This document shows positions 47,031 through 56,334 of a DNA stretch of 64,000 nt, piece after piece. The notes beneath the pieces are model-generated. The model saw only the letters and a list, made by a program, of their open reading frames with translations, made no database searches and was not told where the DNA came from. Made by a program: the position numbers and the translations under genes. The stretch lies in assembly GCA_903879335.1 (NCBI GenBank), contig CAIRLC010000022.1:1-64000 (forward strand). Reading direction: 5' to 3'. Source of the stretch: an uncultured Pseudomonadota bacterium (GTDB taxonomy: Bacteria > Pseudomonadota > Gammaproteobacteria > Steroidobacterales > Steroidobacteraceae). How positions within the stretch are numbered: the stretch's first letter is position 1; each line of letters opens with the position of its first letter.

Positions 47031-47791
47031 ACGCAGAGTGTAGCGGGTCGTGGGGCGCGCCAAACCAAAGTTGCCATGCGACCGCTGCCCGGATCACGCC
47101 GATGCGAATAAAACCGATCGGAGTCCGTGTAGGTGCACGCCTGAATGGCACTGATGGCACTGACGCCTGCACGTTGCAGCCGACGCTGCGCCAATAATTG
47201 GAGGTCCGCCTGCCAACGCCCGCGCGCATTCGGCAGAAATCCGATGGCATCCCCGTCATGCACGGCCATGAACGCGTCACGCACCTCAGGGCCCACCTCA
47301 AAGGCCGCCGACCCGATGGCTGGGCCGAGCCAGGCCACCAGATCAGAGCCTAGATCACCCATCGCCGCCACAGTGGCCTCCAGGACCCCCGAGACCAGCC
47401 CTCGCCAACCGGCGTGGGCTACCCCCAATCGCTGCCCGTCGCGGCTGGCCAAAACAACCGGCAGACAGTCGGCCGTCAGCACCGCCAGCACGCGCCCAGG
47501 TCTGTCAGTGACTGCCGCATCACACGGCACAGCCGCCCCACCCTCGCCGATATCGCGATACACCGCCGTGCCGTGGACTTGTTGTAACCAGATCGGCTCA
47601 GCAGGCAAATCAAGCGAAGCGCGTAATCTCGCCCGGTTTTCGGTCACATGGTCAGCCTGATCGCCGACATGGGAGGCTAAGTTTAATGCCCCCAAGCTGC
47701 CGAGACTGACGCCGCCATGCCGGGTGGTCACGCCCGCGCACACCCCCGGTGGCGCGTCAAAGTCAGCCGGCATCCAGCCCACCCCACTCAT
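47027..47791 (-). CDS. pgeF: Peptidoglycan editing factor/polyphenol oxidase family (YfiH)
   Basis: This 254-residue YfiH/PgeF family protein carries the metal-binding residues in LQQVHGTAVY, TADCLPVVLAS and GVAHAGWRGLVSGVLEA (His, Cys, His) and the late RRDPGSGRMATLVW segment. E. coli PgeF prevents misincorporation of serine into murein precursors; related proteins act as purine nucleoside phosphorylases. It overlaps rluD and the ZIP gene by 4 bases each. The rluD-pgeF-clpB proximity is widely conserved. Confidence 0.93.
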   Translation of the reverse strand: MSGVGWMPADFDAPPGVCAGVTTRHGGVSLGSLGALNLASHVGDQADHVTENRARLRASLDLPAEPIWLQQVHGTAVYRDIGEGGAAVPCDAAVTDRPGRVLAVLTADCLPVVLASRDGQRLGVAHAGWRGLVSGVLEATVAAMGDLGSDLVAWLGPAIGSAAFEVGPEVRDAFMAVHDGDAIGFLPNARGRWQADLQLLAQRRLQRAGVSAISAIQACTYTDSDRFYSHRRDPGSGRMATLVWRAPRPATLCV

Positions 47792-48762
47792 CGACGGCGA
47801 GGGTCGACCGGATCCGCAGACTTGAGGTCGCGACGGAGGACCTCCAGCAGGTGAACGAAATCCGCATGCAAGGGCGCTTCGAACGAGACCTTCTTACCGG
47901 TGGCCGGATGTTTGAAGGTCAACCGGTGGGCATGCAGTGCCTGACGACGGAACGTATTGAGGGTGTCGGTCAGTTCTGGGGTCGCCCCGCGCGGGAAAGC
48001 TGGGCGGCGCCCGTATAAGGGGTCGCCGACCAATGGAAACCCGATATGGGCCATATGCACCCGAATTTGGTGCGTGCGGCCGGTCTCGAGCGTGACTTTG
48101 ATGTGGGTCTGGGCGCGGAATCGCTCCACCACCCGGTAATGGCTAGTGGCCTCGCGGCCATTCTGTCGCACGGCCATGCGCAATCGATCGGTGGGGTGCC
48201 GGTCGATTGGCGCTTCGACGGTACCGCCGGCGGTCATCACACCTTGCGCGACAGCCTCGTACTCTCGCGCCACCTCATGCCCGGCTAGGGCGCGAGTCAG
48301 TTTGAGATGGGCCGCTGGGGTACGCGCCACCACCAACAGACCGCTGGTGTCTTTATCAAGGCGGTGCACAATCCCGGCTCGAGGGAGCTGCGCGAGCGCC
48401 TCATCGCGGCCCAAAAGCGCATTTTGCAGGGTTGAGCGCGGGTTGCCGGCACCTGGGTGGACGACGAGACCGGGCGGCTTAGCAATCACGATGATCGCTG
48501 AGTCCTCGTACACCACGTCCAGCGCGATGGCTTCGGGCGCGACCTCCACCACCGCTTCGGCCAGTGGCGTGACGCGAACCAATTCGCCGCCCCGAACCAC
48601 ATCGCGCGGTTTGGGGACAGCACCGTCCACAAGGACACGCCCCGCCTCGATCCACGCCTTCAGGCGGGTCCGAGAGTAGTCGGGGAACAGTTGGGCGAGC
48701 GTCAGGTCTAAGCGCTGACCCCGCTGCGCGTCAGGTACGCGCTCTTCGAGGAATCCAGTCAT
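47788..48762 (-). CDS. rluD: 23S rRNA pseudouridine synthase RluD
   Basis: This 324-residue enzyme has an N-terminal S4 RNA-binding domain (DLTLAQLFPDYSRTRLKAWI) and the RluA-type catalytic domain with HRLDKDTSGLLVVA containing the catalytic Asp. RluD makes pseudouridines 1911, 1915 and 1917 in helix 69. I chose ATG 48762 (MTGFLEERVPDAQRGQRL); the open frame continues to 49398 but that portion is antisense to bamD. It diverges from bamD with 51 bases between, the conserved gammaproteobacterial layout. Confidence 0.93.
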   Translation of the reverse strand: MTGFLEERVPDAQRGQRLDLTLAQLFPDYSRTRLKAWIEAGRVLVDGAVPKPRDVVRGGELVRVTPLAEAVVEVAPEAIALDVVYEDSAIIVIAKPPGLVVHPGAGNPRSTLQNALLGRDEALAQLPRAGIVHRLDKDTSGLLVVARTPAAHLKLTRALAGHEVAREYEAVAQGVMTAGGTVEAPIDRHPTDRLRMAVRQNGREATSHYRVVERFRAQTHIKVTLETGRTHQIRVHMAHIGFPLVGDPLYGRRPAFPRGATPELTDTLNTFRRQALHAHRLTFKHPATGKKVSFEAPLHADFVHLLEVLRRDLKSADPVDPRRR

Positions 48763-48813
48763 GACGAGAACATACGCTATACTCCGCCACCTTGCATTCG
48801 TTGGTACCAGTCC

Positions 48814-49641
48814 GTGACCCAGAAGACCGTAATTTCGTCTCTCTCCCACCGGTCCGGGCTGCGACTTCTCGCCGCTTGCGCCCTCATTGCGCTTAGCCTG
48901 ACCGCTGGCGGCTGCAGATCTTTCCGCCACCGGGATGAGTCCGGCGCAAGCCCGGAATCCCTGGCTAAGCAGGCGCAGAAGTTTCTGGATGAGGGCAGTT
49001 ACGGCGCAGCCGTTAAGACCTACGAGTCTTTGACCGCCCGTTACCCGTTCAGTGATCCGGCCAAACAGGCCCGACTCAACCTGATCTACGCCTACTACAA
49101 GCAGCACGAAAAAGAATCTGCGATCGACGCGGCAGATAGCTTTATCCGCGAAAACCCGACGCACCCTCGCCTCGACTACGCCTATTACATGAAGGGTCTG
49201 GTCTATTTTGAGCGTGACCTGAACTTCCTCGAGCGGTGGATGAAGGTTGACATCTCCGAACGCCCGCCACAGGACCTCGCCAAGTCCTTGGAAGCCTTCC
49301 AACACGTCATCCAGCAGTACCCGCAGAGCGAATACGCCGCGGATTCGCGTCAGCGCATGACGTACATCCGCAATCGTCTTGCCGACTACAACATCCACGT
49401 CGCCCGCTATTACGTGAAGCGCGGCGCATGGGTCGCGGCGCTCGCGCGCTCACGCGAAGTGATTGAGACCTACGAAGGGTCGCCGCGCACTCGCGACGCG
49501 CTGGAAATCGCAGCCGAGTGCTATGACCAACTCGGCATGAAGGATTTGGCTGCCGATTCCCGCAAGGTGCTCGCGGCAAATTTCGGCGCATCAAGCACCG
49601 AGACCGTCACCCGCAAAAAACACTGGTGGAAGCCGTTCTAA
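48814..49641 (+). CDS. bamD: Outer membrane protein assembly factor BamD
   Basis: This 275-residue lipoprotein of the BAM complex has a signal peptide with lipobox LTAGGC (Cys about residue 34) and tetratricopeptide-like repeats (about 55-250), including SLTARYPFSDPAKQARLNL and YAYYMKGLVYFERDLNFLERW. It helps BamA insert beta-barrel proteins. The start is GTG 48814. A TATACT element at 48778-48783 may serve as -10, with no clear -35. Confidence 0.95.
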   Translation: MTQKTVISSLSHRSGLRLLAACALIALSLTAGGCRSFRHRDESGASPESLAKQAQKFLDEGSYGAAVKTYESLTARYPFSDPAKQARLNLIYAYYKQHEKESAIDAADSFIRENPTHPRLDYAYYMKGLVYFERDLNFLERWMKVDISERPPQDLAKSLEAFQHVIQQYPQSEYAADSRQRMTYIRNRLADYNIHVARYYVKRGAWVAALARSREVIETYEGSPRTRDALEIAAECYDQLGMKDLAADSRKVLAANFGASSTETVTRKKHWWKPF

Positions 49642-49656
49642 CCGCCAACTCCGGCC

Positions 49657-49676
49657 CCGCAGCCTACCGGCTGCGG
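49657..49676. terminator. Perfect hairpin at the convergent bamD/nadE ends
   Basis: CCGCAGCC and GGCTGCGG pair perfectly (8 bp) around a TACC loop. It overlaps the last codons and stop of nadE and lies 16 bases after the bamD stop. No T-run, so termination strength is uncertain. Confidence 0.5.
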
Positions 49677-51292
49677 TAACCGGATGTAATCGGATAGCGC
49701 CAGTCGCGGCCAAAGGCGCGGCCACTGATACGGATCCCCGGCGGCGCTTGGCGCCGCTTGTACTCGTTGCGCTTGACCATTTCCAGCACTCGACCCACGG
49801 TAGCCCGGTCAAAGCCCCGAGCGGCGATTTCGTCGACGGATAAATCTTCCTCAATAAACGCCTCGAGAATTGGATCGAGGACGTCATATGGGGGCAGCGA
49901 GTCCGTATCCTTTTGATCTTCCCGCAATTCGGCGCTCGGTGGGCGCTCAATCACCCGCGCAGGGATCGCGGCGGATACGGCATTGCGGTAATTCGCCAAG
50001 CGGTACACCAGCAGCTTCGACAAATCTTTGATCGGCGCAAAGCCACCGGCCATGTCGCCATATAGGGTGGCGTAACCGACGGCCATTTCGCTTTTATTGC
50101 CCGTGGTGAGCAGCATGGCGCCGGTCTTGTTGGATATACCCATCAGCAACACGCCGCGACAGCGCGACTGGATATTCTCTTCACTGGCATCCCAAGGACG
50201 ACCCGCGAATTGTTCCTTCAAGGCCTCTTGGGTGGTGGCAAACATATCTTCGATCGAAATGACGCTATATCGGACACCGAGGCCCTCAGCCTGCGCCTTC
50301 GCATCATCCAGACTCATCTGCGAGGTGTAGCGCGACGGCATCATGACGGCATGCACATGATCGGCACCCAGCGCATCGACCGCGATGGCCAGCGTCAGGG
50401 CGGAATCGATACCGCCAGATAGGCCCATGACCACGCCCGGGAATCGGTGCTTACCGACATAGTCGCGCACCCCCATCACCAGTGCCCCATAGACGCTGGC
50501 TTCTTCCGATAACTCCGGCGCGATCGGTCCCGGAACCGGGATCAATCGCCCCTCACGACGCACGACTTCAACGATTGCGCTCGCTTCAGTCCAAGCCGGC
50601 AGCCGTTGTGTCACCAGACCCTCGGCTGACATCACAAAACTGTTGCCGTCAAACACCAACTCGTCCTGACCGCCGACCAAATTGACATAAATCAGTGGCA
50701 AGCCGACTTCAGTGACCCGCTGACGAGCCACCGACTCACGCTCTTGTTGTTTGCGCATCTGGAACGGGGAGGCATTCACCACCAACAACGCCTCTGCGCC
50801 AGCGGCATGCGCTGCGCGGGCAGGTTCAGCTTCCCACAGGTCCTCGCAGACCAGCAGCGCGACCCGGGCACCTTGCACGTCTAAAAGTGTAGGCGCCGTA
50901 CCAGCCTTGAAATAGCGTTTCTCGTCAAACACCCGGTAGTTGGGCAGGGCCTGTTTACGGTGGTTCGCGTAGACACGGCCGCCGCGGATCACCGCAGCCG
51001 AGTTATAGATCTCTTTATCCCGGTATTCCGGATAGCCCACCACGAGATCGACCGTTGGCGGCGCATCGGCACACAAGCGTTGCATGGCGGCCTGCACCTG
51101 CCGGCGGAAGCCCGAGTGGAACAGCAGGTCCTCAGGCGGATAGCCCGCAAGGGCCAACTCCGGCAACAGCACCACGTGTGCTCCGGCTGCGGCGGCCTCA
51201 GTGGCCGCCGCTAGAACTCGACGGCTGTTGCCATCAATGTCGCCGACGCAGAGGTCATATTGGGCAAGAAAGATCCGTAGGCTTTGTTCCAC
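49664..51292 (-). CDS. nadE: Glutamine-dependent NAD+ synthetase
   Basis: This 542-residue fusion has an N-terminal carbon-nitrogen hydrolase glutaminase domain with the catalytic Glu (LPELALAGYPPEDLLF), Lys region (NYRVFDEKRYF) and Cys (LLVCEDLWE), and a C-terminal ATP-dependent NAD synthetase with the PP-loop GLSGGIDSALTLAIA. It makes NAD+ from nicotinic acid adenine dinucleotide using Gln. Full length for the class. Converges with bamD. Confidence 0.96.
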   Translation of the reverse strand: MEQSLRIFLAQYDLCVGDIDGNSRRVLAAATEAAAAGAHVVLLPELALAGYPPEDLLFHSGFRRQVQAAMQRLCADAPPTVDLVVGYPEYRDKEIYNSAAVIRGGRVYANHRKQALPNYRVFDEKRYFKAGTAPTLLDVQGARVALLVCEDLWEAEPARAAHAAGAEALLVVNASPFQMRKQQERESVARQRVTEVGLPLIYVNLVGGQDELVFDGNSFVMSAEGLVTQRLPAWTEASAIVEVVRREGRLIPVPGPIAPELSEEASVYGALVMGVRDYVGKHRFPGVVMGLSGGIDSALTLAIAVDALGADHVHAVMMPSRYTSQMSLDDAKAQAEGLGVRYSVISIEDMFATTQEALKEQFAGRPWDASEENIQSRCRGVLLMGISNKTGAMLLTTGNKSEMAVGYATLYGDMAGGFAPIKDLSKLLVYRLANYRNAVSAAIPARVIERPPSAELREDQKDTDSLPPYDVLDPILEAFIEEDLSVDEIAARGFDRATVGRVLEMVKRNEYKRRQAPPGIRISGRAFGRDWRYPITSGYRSR

Positions 51293-51317
51293 GTGCTACC
51301 TATTGCGACCGCGCGGC

Positions 51318-52448
51318 TTAGCGGCCGCGACGAGCCGCCTTTTGAGCCGGACGCTTTTGCGCTTTCACAACCGGCTTCACCTTGGCCTTCGCCTTGGCTG
51401 TGGCCTTGGTCTTGGTCTTGGTCTTGGTCTTGGCTGAAACCTTTGTCGCGGCCTTGGCCTTGGCCGACGATACCTTGGCCTTTGCTTTCGACTTGCTCTG
51501 AACCGCTATGGAAGCCTTAGGCTTAGCTTTGGGTTTCGCTTTCGCCTTGGCTCGCTTCGCCTTGGCCTTAGCCTTGCGCGCGGCAAGCAATTTAACCATC
51601 GCAGAGCCCAACTCAGCCGGTGAATGCACCGTCGTGACGCCGGCTGCTTCAAGCGCCGCGAACTTGTCCGCCGCAGTACCTTTACCACCGGCAATCACGG
51701 CGCCGGCATGACCCATGCGCTTACCCGGAGGGGCGGTAACACCGGCGATATAGGCCACGACCGGCTTAGTGACGTGCTTGCGGATGTACTCAGCACCCGC
51801 CTCCTCGTCGCTACCGCCGATCTCGCCGACCATGATGATGCCCTCAGTCTTCGGATCAGCCTCAAATAAGGCTAAAACATCGACGAAGTTGAGACCGCGC
51901 ACGGGATCGCCACCGATGCCGACGCAGGTCGTCTGACCGAGCCCAAGTCGAGTGGTCTGGAATACCGCTTCGTAGGTGAGCGTGCCGGACCGGGACACAA
52001 TCCCAATCTTGCCTGGCTTGTGAATAAAGCCAGGCATGATGCCGACCTTGGCCTCTCCCGGCGTAATCACACCCGGGCAATTGGGGCCGACGAGTCGGGC
52101 GTCGTAACCTTTGAGCGCTTCCTTGACGCGAATCATGTCGTTCACCGGAATACCTTCGGTGATGCACACGATGAGTTTGATGCCCGCATCGGCCGCTTCG
52201 AGGATCGCGTCGGCCGCGCCTGCGGCCGGCACATAGATCATGCTGACATCAGCGCCGGTAGCCTTGACCGCATCATGCGCGGTATTAAAGACCGGCAGGC
52301 CCAAATGGGTCTGACCCCCACGGCCCGGAGTCACGCCGCCAACAAGCTGGCTGCCATAGGCAATGCACTGCTCGGAATGGAAGGTGCCCTGCTTACCCGT
52401 GAAGCCCTGGACAATGATTCGGCTTTTCTTCGAAAGGAGAATACTCAT
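51318..52448 (-). CDS. sucD: Succinyl-CoA synthetase alpha subunit with 86-residue Lys/Ala-rich tail
   Basis: Residues 1-290 are a normal SucD: CoA-binding fold ([18 protein letters not shown]), [10 protein letters not shown] and the phosphohistidine loop [11 protein letters not shown] (His247). With SucC it catalyses the substrate-level phosphorylation step of the TCA cycle. E. coli SucD ends near residue 289, whereas here the frame continues with [20 protein letters not shown] and similar to residue 376, a basic, disordered, histone-H1-like extension without homology to the family. No stop codon intervenes. It follows sucC by 11 bases. Confidence 0.95.
   Translation of the reverse strand: MSILLSKKSRIIVQGFTGKQGTFHSEQCIAYGSQLVGGVTPGRGGQTHLGLPVFNTAHDAVKATGADVSMIYVPAAGAADAILEAADAGIKLIVCITEGIPVNDMIRVKEALKGYDARLVGPNCPGVITPGEAKVGIMPGFIHKPGKIGIVSRSGTLTYEAVFQTTRLGLGQTTCVGIGGDPVRGLNFVDVLALFEADPKTEGIIMVGEIGGSDEEAGAEYIRKHVTKPVVAYIAGVTAPPGKRMGHAGAVIAGGKGTAADKFAALEAAGVTTVHSPAELGSAMVKLLAARKAKAKAKRAKAKAKPKAKPKASIAVQSKSKAKAKVSSAKAKAATKVSAKTKTKTKTKATAKAKAKVKPVVKAQKRPAQKAARRGR
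51321..51578 (-). repeat. Low-complexity DNA encoding the SucD tail
   Basis: The plus strand is rich in TTGGCC/CTTGGTC/TTGGCTT units, giving AAG-GCC and AAG-ACC codon pairs on the coding strand (KAKAK and KTKTKTK runs). Its composition and unit sequence strongly resemble the tail of the FmdB-type gene at 42915-43202, but order and spacing differ, so a direct copy is not evident by eye. Confidence 0.9.
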
Positions 52449-52459
52449 GTCGGGAATTC

Positions 52460-53626
52460 CTAGTGGCCGGCGGCCAGACTAACGGCCTTGGTCGCAGCAT
52501 CGGTGAGATCGCTCGCCGGAGTAATGGCGAGGCCGCTCGCGGCCAACTGGGCGCGCGCGAGTTCGGCGTTCGTGCCCTCGAGCCGGACAATGACCGGCAC
52601 CTCAACGCCAACGGTCTTCACGGCCGCAATGATGCCCTCAGCGATGATGTCGCAGCGCACGATTCCGCCGAAGATGTTGACGAGAATCGCCTTCACATTG
52701 GGGTTCGAGAGGATCAGTTGGAACGCCGCCGTGACACGCTCTTTAGTCGCGCCACCACCCACATCCAAGAAGTTCGCCGGGCTGCCGCCGTGCAACTTGA
52801 TCAGGTCCATCGTGGCCATCGCCAACCCTGCGCCATTGACCATGCAGGCAATGTCGCCGTCTAAGGAGACGTAGTTGAGGTCGTGCTTGGAGGCTTCAAC
52901 CTCGCGCGCGTCCTCTTGGGTCGTATCCCTGTACTGAGCGACATCCGGCTGGCGATAGACCGCATTTGGATCGATATTGATCTTCGCGTCCAATGCCAGT
53001 ACGTCCCCGGCTTCAGTCACGATCAGCGGATTGACCTCGACGAGGCTGGCGTCATGGGCGAGATAAAACGCCAAAATGCCACGCATGACCTTCTCAAAGG
53101 CCGCAATCTGGGGGCCTTCAAGTCCTAAGCCAAAGGCCAACTCGCGCGCCTGATAGCCCGACAATCCAACGGCTGGATGCAGCTCGACCCGCAAAATACG
53201 CTCAGGCGTATGTTCGGCCACTTCTTCAATGTCCATGCCGCCATCGGCCGACGCGATGAACGCGAGGCGACTCCGGTCCCGGTTCAGCAACAGGCTCAAA
53301 TAGAGTTCGCGCTTAATCTTAGATCCGACTTCGACGTAGACTTGGTGGACCGGCAAGCCTTCTGGACCCGTCTGCTTGGTCACCAAGACGGTGCCCAGCA
53401 TGGCCTCAGTCGCGGCTTTGACGTCCTCTAAGGTCTTGCAGACCTTAACGCCGCCCGCTTTGCCCCGTCCGCCGGCATGCACTTGGGCTTTCACCACCCA
53501 GATCGAGCCACCCAGCGCCTTTGCTGCGGCTACCGCCTCAGCAGGGGTCGAGGCCACATGACCCGCCGGAACGGCGACGCCAAAGCGCCGGAACAGTTCT
53601 TTTGCCTGATATTCGTGCAGATTCAT
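52460..53626 (-). CDS. sucC: Succinyl-CoA synthetase beta subunit
   Basis: This 388-residue protein has an N-terminal ATP-grasp domain ([17 protein letters not shown] start, [18 protein letters not shown]) and a C-terminal CoA-ligase domain with [16 protein letters not shown]. It binds ADP/GDP and forms an alpha2-beta2 complex with SucD. ATG 53626 has GAGAGG upstream; the open frame extends to 53671. An AATAAT box at 53670-53675 (minus strand) could be its -10, placing the start about 37 bases upstream of the ATG. Confidence 0.96.
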   Translation of the reverse strand: MNLHEYQAKELFRRFGVAVPAGHVASTPAEAVAAAKALGGSIWVVKAQVHAGGRGKAGGVKVCKTLEDVKAATEAMLGTVLVTKQTGPEGLPVHQVYVEVGSKIKRELYLSLLLNRDRSRLAFIASADGGMDIEEVAEHTPERILRVELHPAVGLSGYQARELAFGLGLEGPQIAAFEKVMRGILAFYLAHDASLVEVNPLIVTEAGDVLALDAKINIDPNAVYRQPDVAQYRDTTQEDAREVEASKHDLNYVSLDGDIACMVNGAGLAMATMDLIKLHGGSPANFLDVGGGATKERVTAAFQLILSNPNVKAILVNIFGGIVRCDIIAEGIIAAVKTVGVEVPVIVRLEGTNAELARAQLAASGLAITPASDLTDAATKAVSLAAGH

Positions 53627-53841
53627 CGTGCCTCTCGCGCGATCGCGCACTAGCGTTTTGTTGCAACGCATTATTGTGCGTCATGCGGCAGGGGGTGGCA
53701 AAAGGAAATTCGCATGGCCTCCGGGGAGGCGGTGGGGCCGGCCGGAGCGGCGCGATCTAGGCGCTCGGCTCACATTATGTTAAATAGTCGGCTCATTTCA
53801 TTTGAAACTCTTGCGGCACTTCACAGTTTGCGTCGGCGCAT

Positions 53842-53857
53842 TGGTCTAAGGTTCGCC
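53842..53857 (+). promoter_or_regulatory. Weak sigma-54-like element upstream of pilA
   Basis: TTGG and TCGC have the exact GG-N10-GC spacing of -24/-12 promoters and lie 60-75 bases upstream of the pilin ATG, where a sigma-54 promoter is expected because pilA is RpoN/PilR-dependent in many gammaproteobacteria. Flanking bases match the consensus poorly. Confidence 0.3.
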
Positions 53858-53915
53858 CATCGCCACAACGGCATATCCATCGTTCAATTCAGACTCAGTC
53901 TCTAGGAGTAGTCAC

Positions 53916-54389
53916 ATGCGCAGTCATATTCAGAAAGGCTTTACGATGATCGAATTGATGATCGTGATTGCCATCATCGGCATCCTCGCAACCATCGCGA
54001 TCCCCATGTACATGGACAGCACCGTCCGCGCTCAGGTCTCAGAAGCGGTCAACGTGGTCGGCCCGGCCGAGCAGCAATTGGCTGAGTACTATCAGACCAA
54101 CGGCACCTTCGTCGGCGCAGACACTGCAAATGTAGTGACCACTTTCGCGGGTAAATACGTCGCCTCGGTCGCCCTCGGCACCGGCGTGACTCTGTCCGCA
54201 ACCGCGGCTGACTTGGTTGTGACATTCGACAGCACGAACTCCAACACCAACATCCGCACCAAGAAGCTGGCCTTTACGGCTGATTCCTCGGGCGGTTCGG
54301 TTGCTTGGTACTGCGGTCTCAACGGCAAGGGCTCCACAAACGCCGACACCGACGTTCCAAGCAAGTATCTGCCATCGACCTGCAAGTAA
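53916..54389 (+). CDS. pilA: Type IV major pilin-like prepilin
   Basis: This 157-residue prepilin has a short basic leader cut at KGF|TMIELM, then the hydrophobic alpha1-N helix MIVIAIIGILATIAIPMY with the Glu5 that positions subunits. The C-terminal domain has two Cys (WYCGLN and PSTCK) that can form the D-region disulphide. AGGAG lies 8 bases upstream of the ATG. It is followed by a strong terminator, so it is expressed separately from pilB, as expected for an abundant pilin. Thin, Ser/Thr-rich C-terminal domain; whether it is the main pilin is inferred from its location. Confidence 0.93.
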   Translation: MRSHIQKGFTMIELMIVIAIIGILATIAIPMYMDSTVRAQVSEAVNVVGPAEQQLAEYYQTNGTFVGADTANVVTTFAGKYVASVALGTGVTLSATAADLVVTFDSTNSNTNIRTKKLAFTADSSGGSVAWYCGLNGKGSTNADTDVPSKYLPSTCK

Positions 54390-54414
54390 GACATTTCGTC
54401 GATTGGCGACTGGC

Positions 54415-54446
54415 AAGGCCCCTCCTCGTGAGGGGCCTTTCTTTTT
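54415..54446 (+). terminator. Rho-independent terminator of pilA
   Basis: AAGGCCCCTC and GAGGGGCCTT (10 bp) around a CTCGT loop, followed by TTTCTTTTT, starting 26 bases after the pilA stop. Confidence 0.95.
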
Positions 54447-54451
54447 CCGGA

Positions 54452-54516
54452 TGTGATTCTCATCACGGGTAGTACGGACACCGGCATGCCAGACTCACGC
54501 TATATTCTGTTATATA
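54452..54516 (+). promoter_or_regulatory. CRP/Clp/Vfr-like site and extended -10 promoter of pilB
   Basis: TGTGA-TTCTCA-TCACG (54452-54467) matches the CRP half-site pattern TGTGA-N6-TCACA at all but the last base. An extended -10, TG-T-TATATA (54508-54516), lies downstream; the predicted start near 54523 places the CRP-like centre at about -63, close to the class I position of -61.5. No -35 is needed for an extended -10. CRP-family proteins control twitching genes in Xanthomonas (Clp) and Pseudomonas (Vfr). Confidence 0.5.
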
Positions 54517-54568
54517 GACCTTCAACGACACGGCGGACCTACACCCCGCCCTGAGGCCTTCGGATTCC

Positions 54569-56317
54569 ATGGCAGACACGGCACTATCGGTCACTTCGGC
54601 AATGTCCCGCGGCACGGGCGGCGGACTGCCTGAGCACCTGGTGCAAGCTGGCTTGCTCGACGAAAAATCGCTCGCCGAGGCCGTCAAAGGCGCGCGTGAA
54701 GCCCACCAGAACTTGGTGACCTACTTAGTGGGTCGAAATTTGGTCGATTCGCGTGAATTGGCCACGGCAGCGGCTGCCCTCTTTGGCACCCCAGTCATGG
54801 ATTTGGACGCCCTGGTCGTTGATCTGGACGTCGTGCGCCTCGTCCCTGAAAAAGTCTTGGCGCAAAGCCGTACCTTGCCGTTGGCGCGACGCGGTCGGCG
54901 CCTGTTCGTCGCCATCTCCGATCCCACTAATCTGCATGGCTTGGACGAGATTCGATTCTCGACCGCGATGCAGGTTGAACCGATCGTCGTTGAGGACGAC
55001 AAACTGCAGCGCGCCCTTGCCCGAGTGCTCGAACAGTTTGACACGTCGATGCGCTCGCTTGGCGAGGGTGATCTTGATCTTGATCTTGAGAAGCTCGATA
55101 CGTCCGGTGGTGACGAGATTGATGCGGAATCCTCACCCCGCGACGAGGTTGAGGACGCGCCCATTGTCCGCTTCGTCAACAAGGTGATGCTGGATGCGAT
55201 CCGCCGCGGCGCTTCGGACATCCACTTTGAGCCCTATGAGAAGACTTACCGAGTCCGTTTGCGTATCGACGGCGTGCTCAAGGAATTGGCCCAACCACCG
55301 GTCCAACTGGCGACCAAATTGTCCGCCCGTATCAAGGTGATGGCGCGGCTCGATATCGCCGAGCGCCGTGTCCCTCAGGATGGTCGCATCAAAATGCGAC
55401 TGTCGAAAACACGCTCCATCGATTTTCGCGTGAGCTCGTGCCCAACGATCTTCGGCGAAAAGGTGGTGATGCGTATTCTGGATCCCTCGAGCGCTCAACT
55501 GGGCATCGATGCGCTTGGCTACGAGCCGTTCCAGAAAGAGCTGTACTTAGCCAACCTGAAAAAGCCTCAAGGCATGATTCTGGTGACGGGGCCTACCGGC
55601 TCGGGTAAGACGGTCTCGCTCTACACAGGGTTGAATATCCTCAATGTTGAGGACACCAATATTTCAACGGCCGAAGACCCGGCTGAAATCATTTTGCCCG
55701 GCGTGAATCAGGTCAACGTGAACCCCAAGGTGGGACTCACCTTCGCGGCGGCATTGCGCGCTTTCTTGCGGCAAGATCCCGACGTCGTCATGGTCGGCGA
55801 GATTCGTGACCTCGAAACAGCAGAAATCGCACTGAAAGCGGCTCAAACCGGCCATCTTGTTTTGTCGACATTGCACACGAACGATGCGCCGCAGACACTC
55901 ACCCGTTTGGTGGATATGGGCGTAAAGCCCTATGCAATCGCCACCTCCGTCAGCTTAATCATTGCGCAGCGCTTAGCGAGGCGTCTGTGCCCGCACTGTA
56001 AGCAAACGCTCGACATCCCGGCAGATGCCTTATTGCGTGAGGGCTTCACGCAAGCCGATATCGACGCGGGCATGACCATCTTCGGGCCCACAGGCTGCAG
56101 CCACTGTACGGATGGTTATAAAGGCCGGGTCGGCATTTATCAGGTGATGCCGGTCACCGAAACCATCGGCAGACTCATCATGGAAGGCGGCAACGCTATC
56201 ACCATCTCAGATCAAGCCCGGCGCGAGGGAGTGTGGGACCTGCGGACCTCAGGATTGAATAAAGTTCGAAACGGTCTCACCAGTCTCGCTGAAGTCAACA
56301 GCGTTACGATCGAATGA
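54569..56317 (+). CDS. pilB: Type IV pilus extension ATPase PilB
   Basis: This 582-residue GspE-type motor has an N-terminal MshEN/T2SSE domain (about 20-160), a linker rich in Asp/Leu, and the ATPase core with Walker A GPTGSGKTVSLY, an Asp box, Walker B DPDVVMVGEIRDLETAEIAL and the His box TGHLVLSTLHTNDAP. A tetracysteine zinc motif (CPHC, then CSHC) follows. It powers pilus assembly. It starts the pilB-pilC-pilD unit, with pilC 17 bases downstream. Confidence 0.96.
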   Translation: MADTALSVTSAMSRGTGGGLPEHLVQAGLLDEKSLAEAVKGAREAHQNLVTYLVGRNLVDSRELATAAAALFGTPVMDLDALVVDLDVVRLVPEKVLAQSRTLPLARRGRRLFVAISDPTNLHGLDEIRFSTAMQVEPIVVEDDKLQRALARVLEQFDTSMRSLGEGDLDLDLEKLDTSGGDEIDAESSPRDEVEDAPIVRFVNKVMLDAIRRGASDIHFEPYEKTYRVRLRIDGVLKELAQPPVQLATKLSARIKVMARLDIAERRVPQDGRIKMRLSKTRSIDFRVSSCPTIFGEKVVMRILDPSSAQLGIDALGYEPFQKELYLANLKKPQGMILVTGPTGSGKTVSLYTGLNILNVEDTNISTAEDPAEIILPGVNQVNVNPKVGLTFAAALRAFLRQDPDVVMVGEIRDLETAEIALKAAQTGHLVLSTLHTNDAPQTLTRLVDMGVKPYAIATSVSLIIAQRLARRLCPHCKQTLDIPADALLREGFTQADIDAGMTIFGPTGCSHCTDGYKGRVGIYQVMPVTETIGRLIMEGGNAITISDQARREGVWDLRTSGLNKVRNGLTSLAEVNSVTIE

Positions 56318-56334
56318 GTTGAGTCGATTCACGC

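Noticed and set aside
48763-49398. Extension of RluD by over 200 residues
   Set aside because: It runs antisense through bamD, lacks homology, and the RluD S4 domain starts exactly at ATG 48762.
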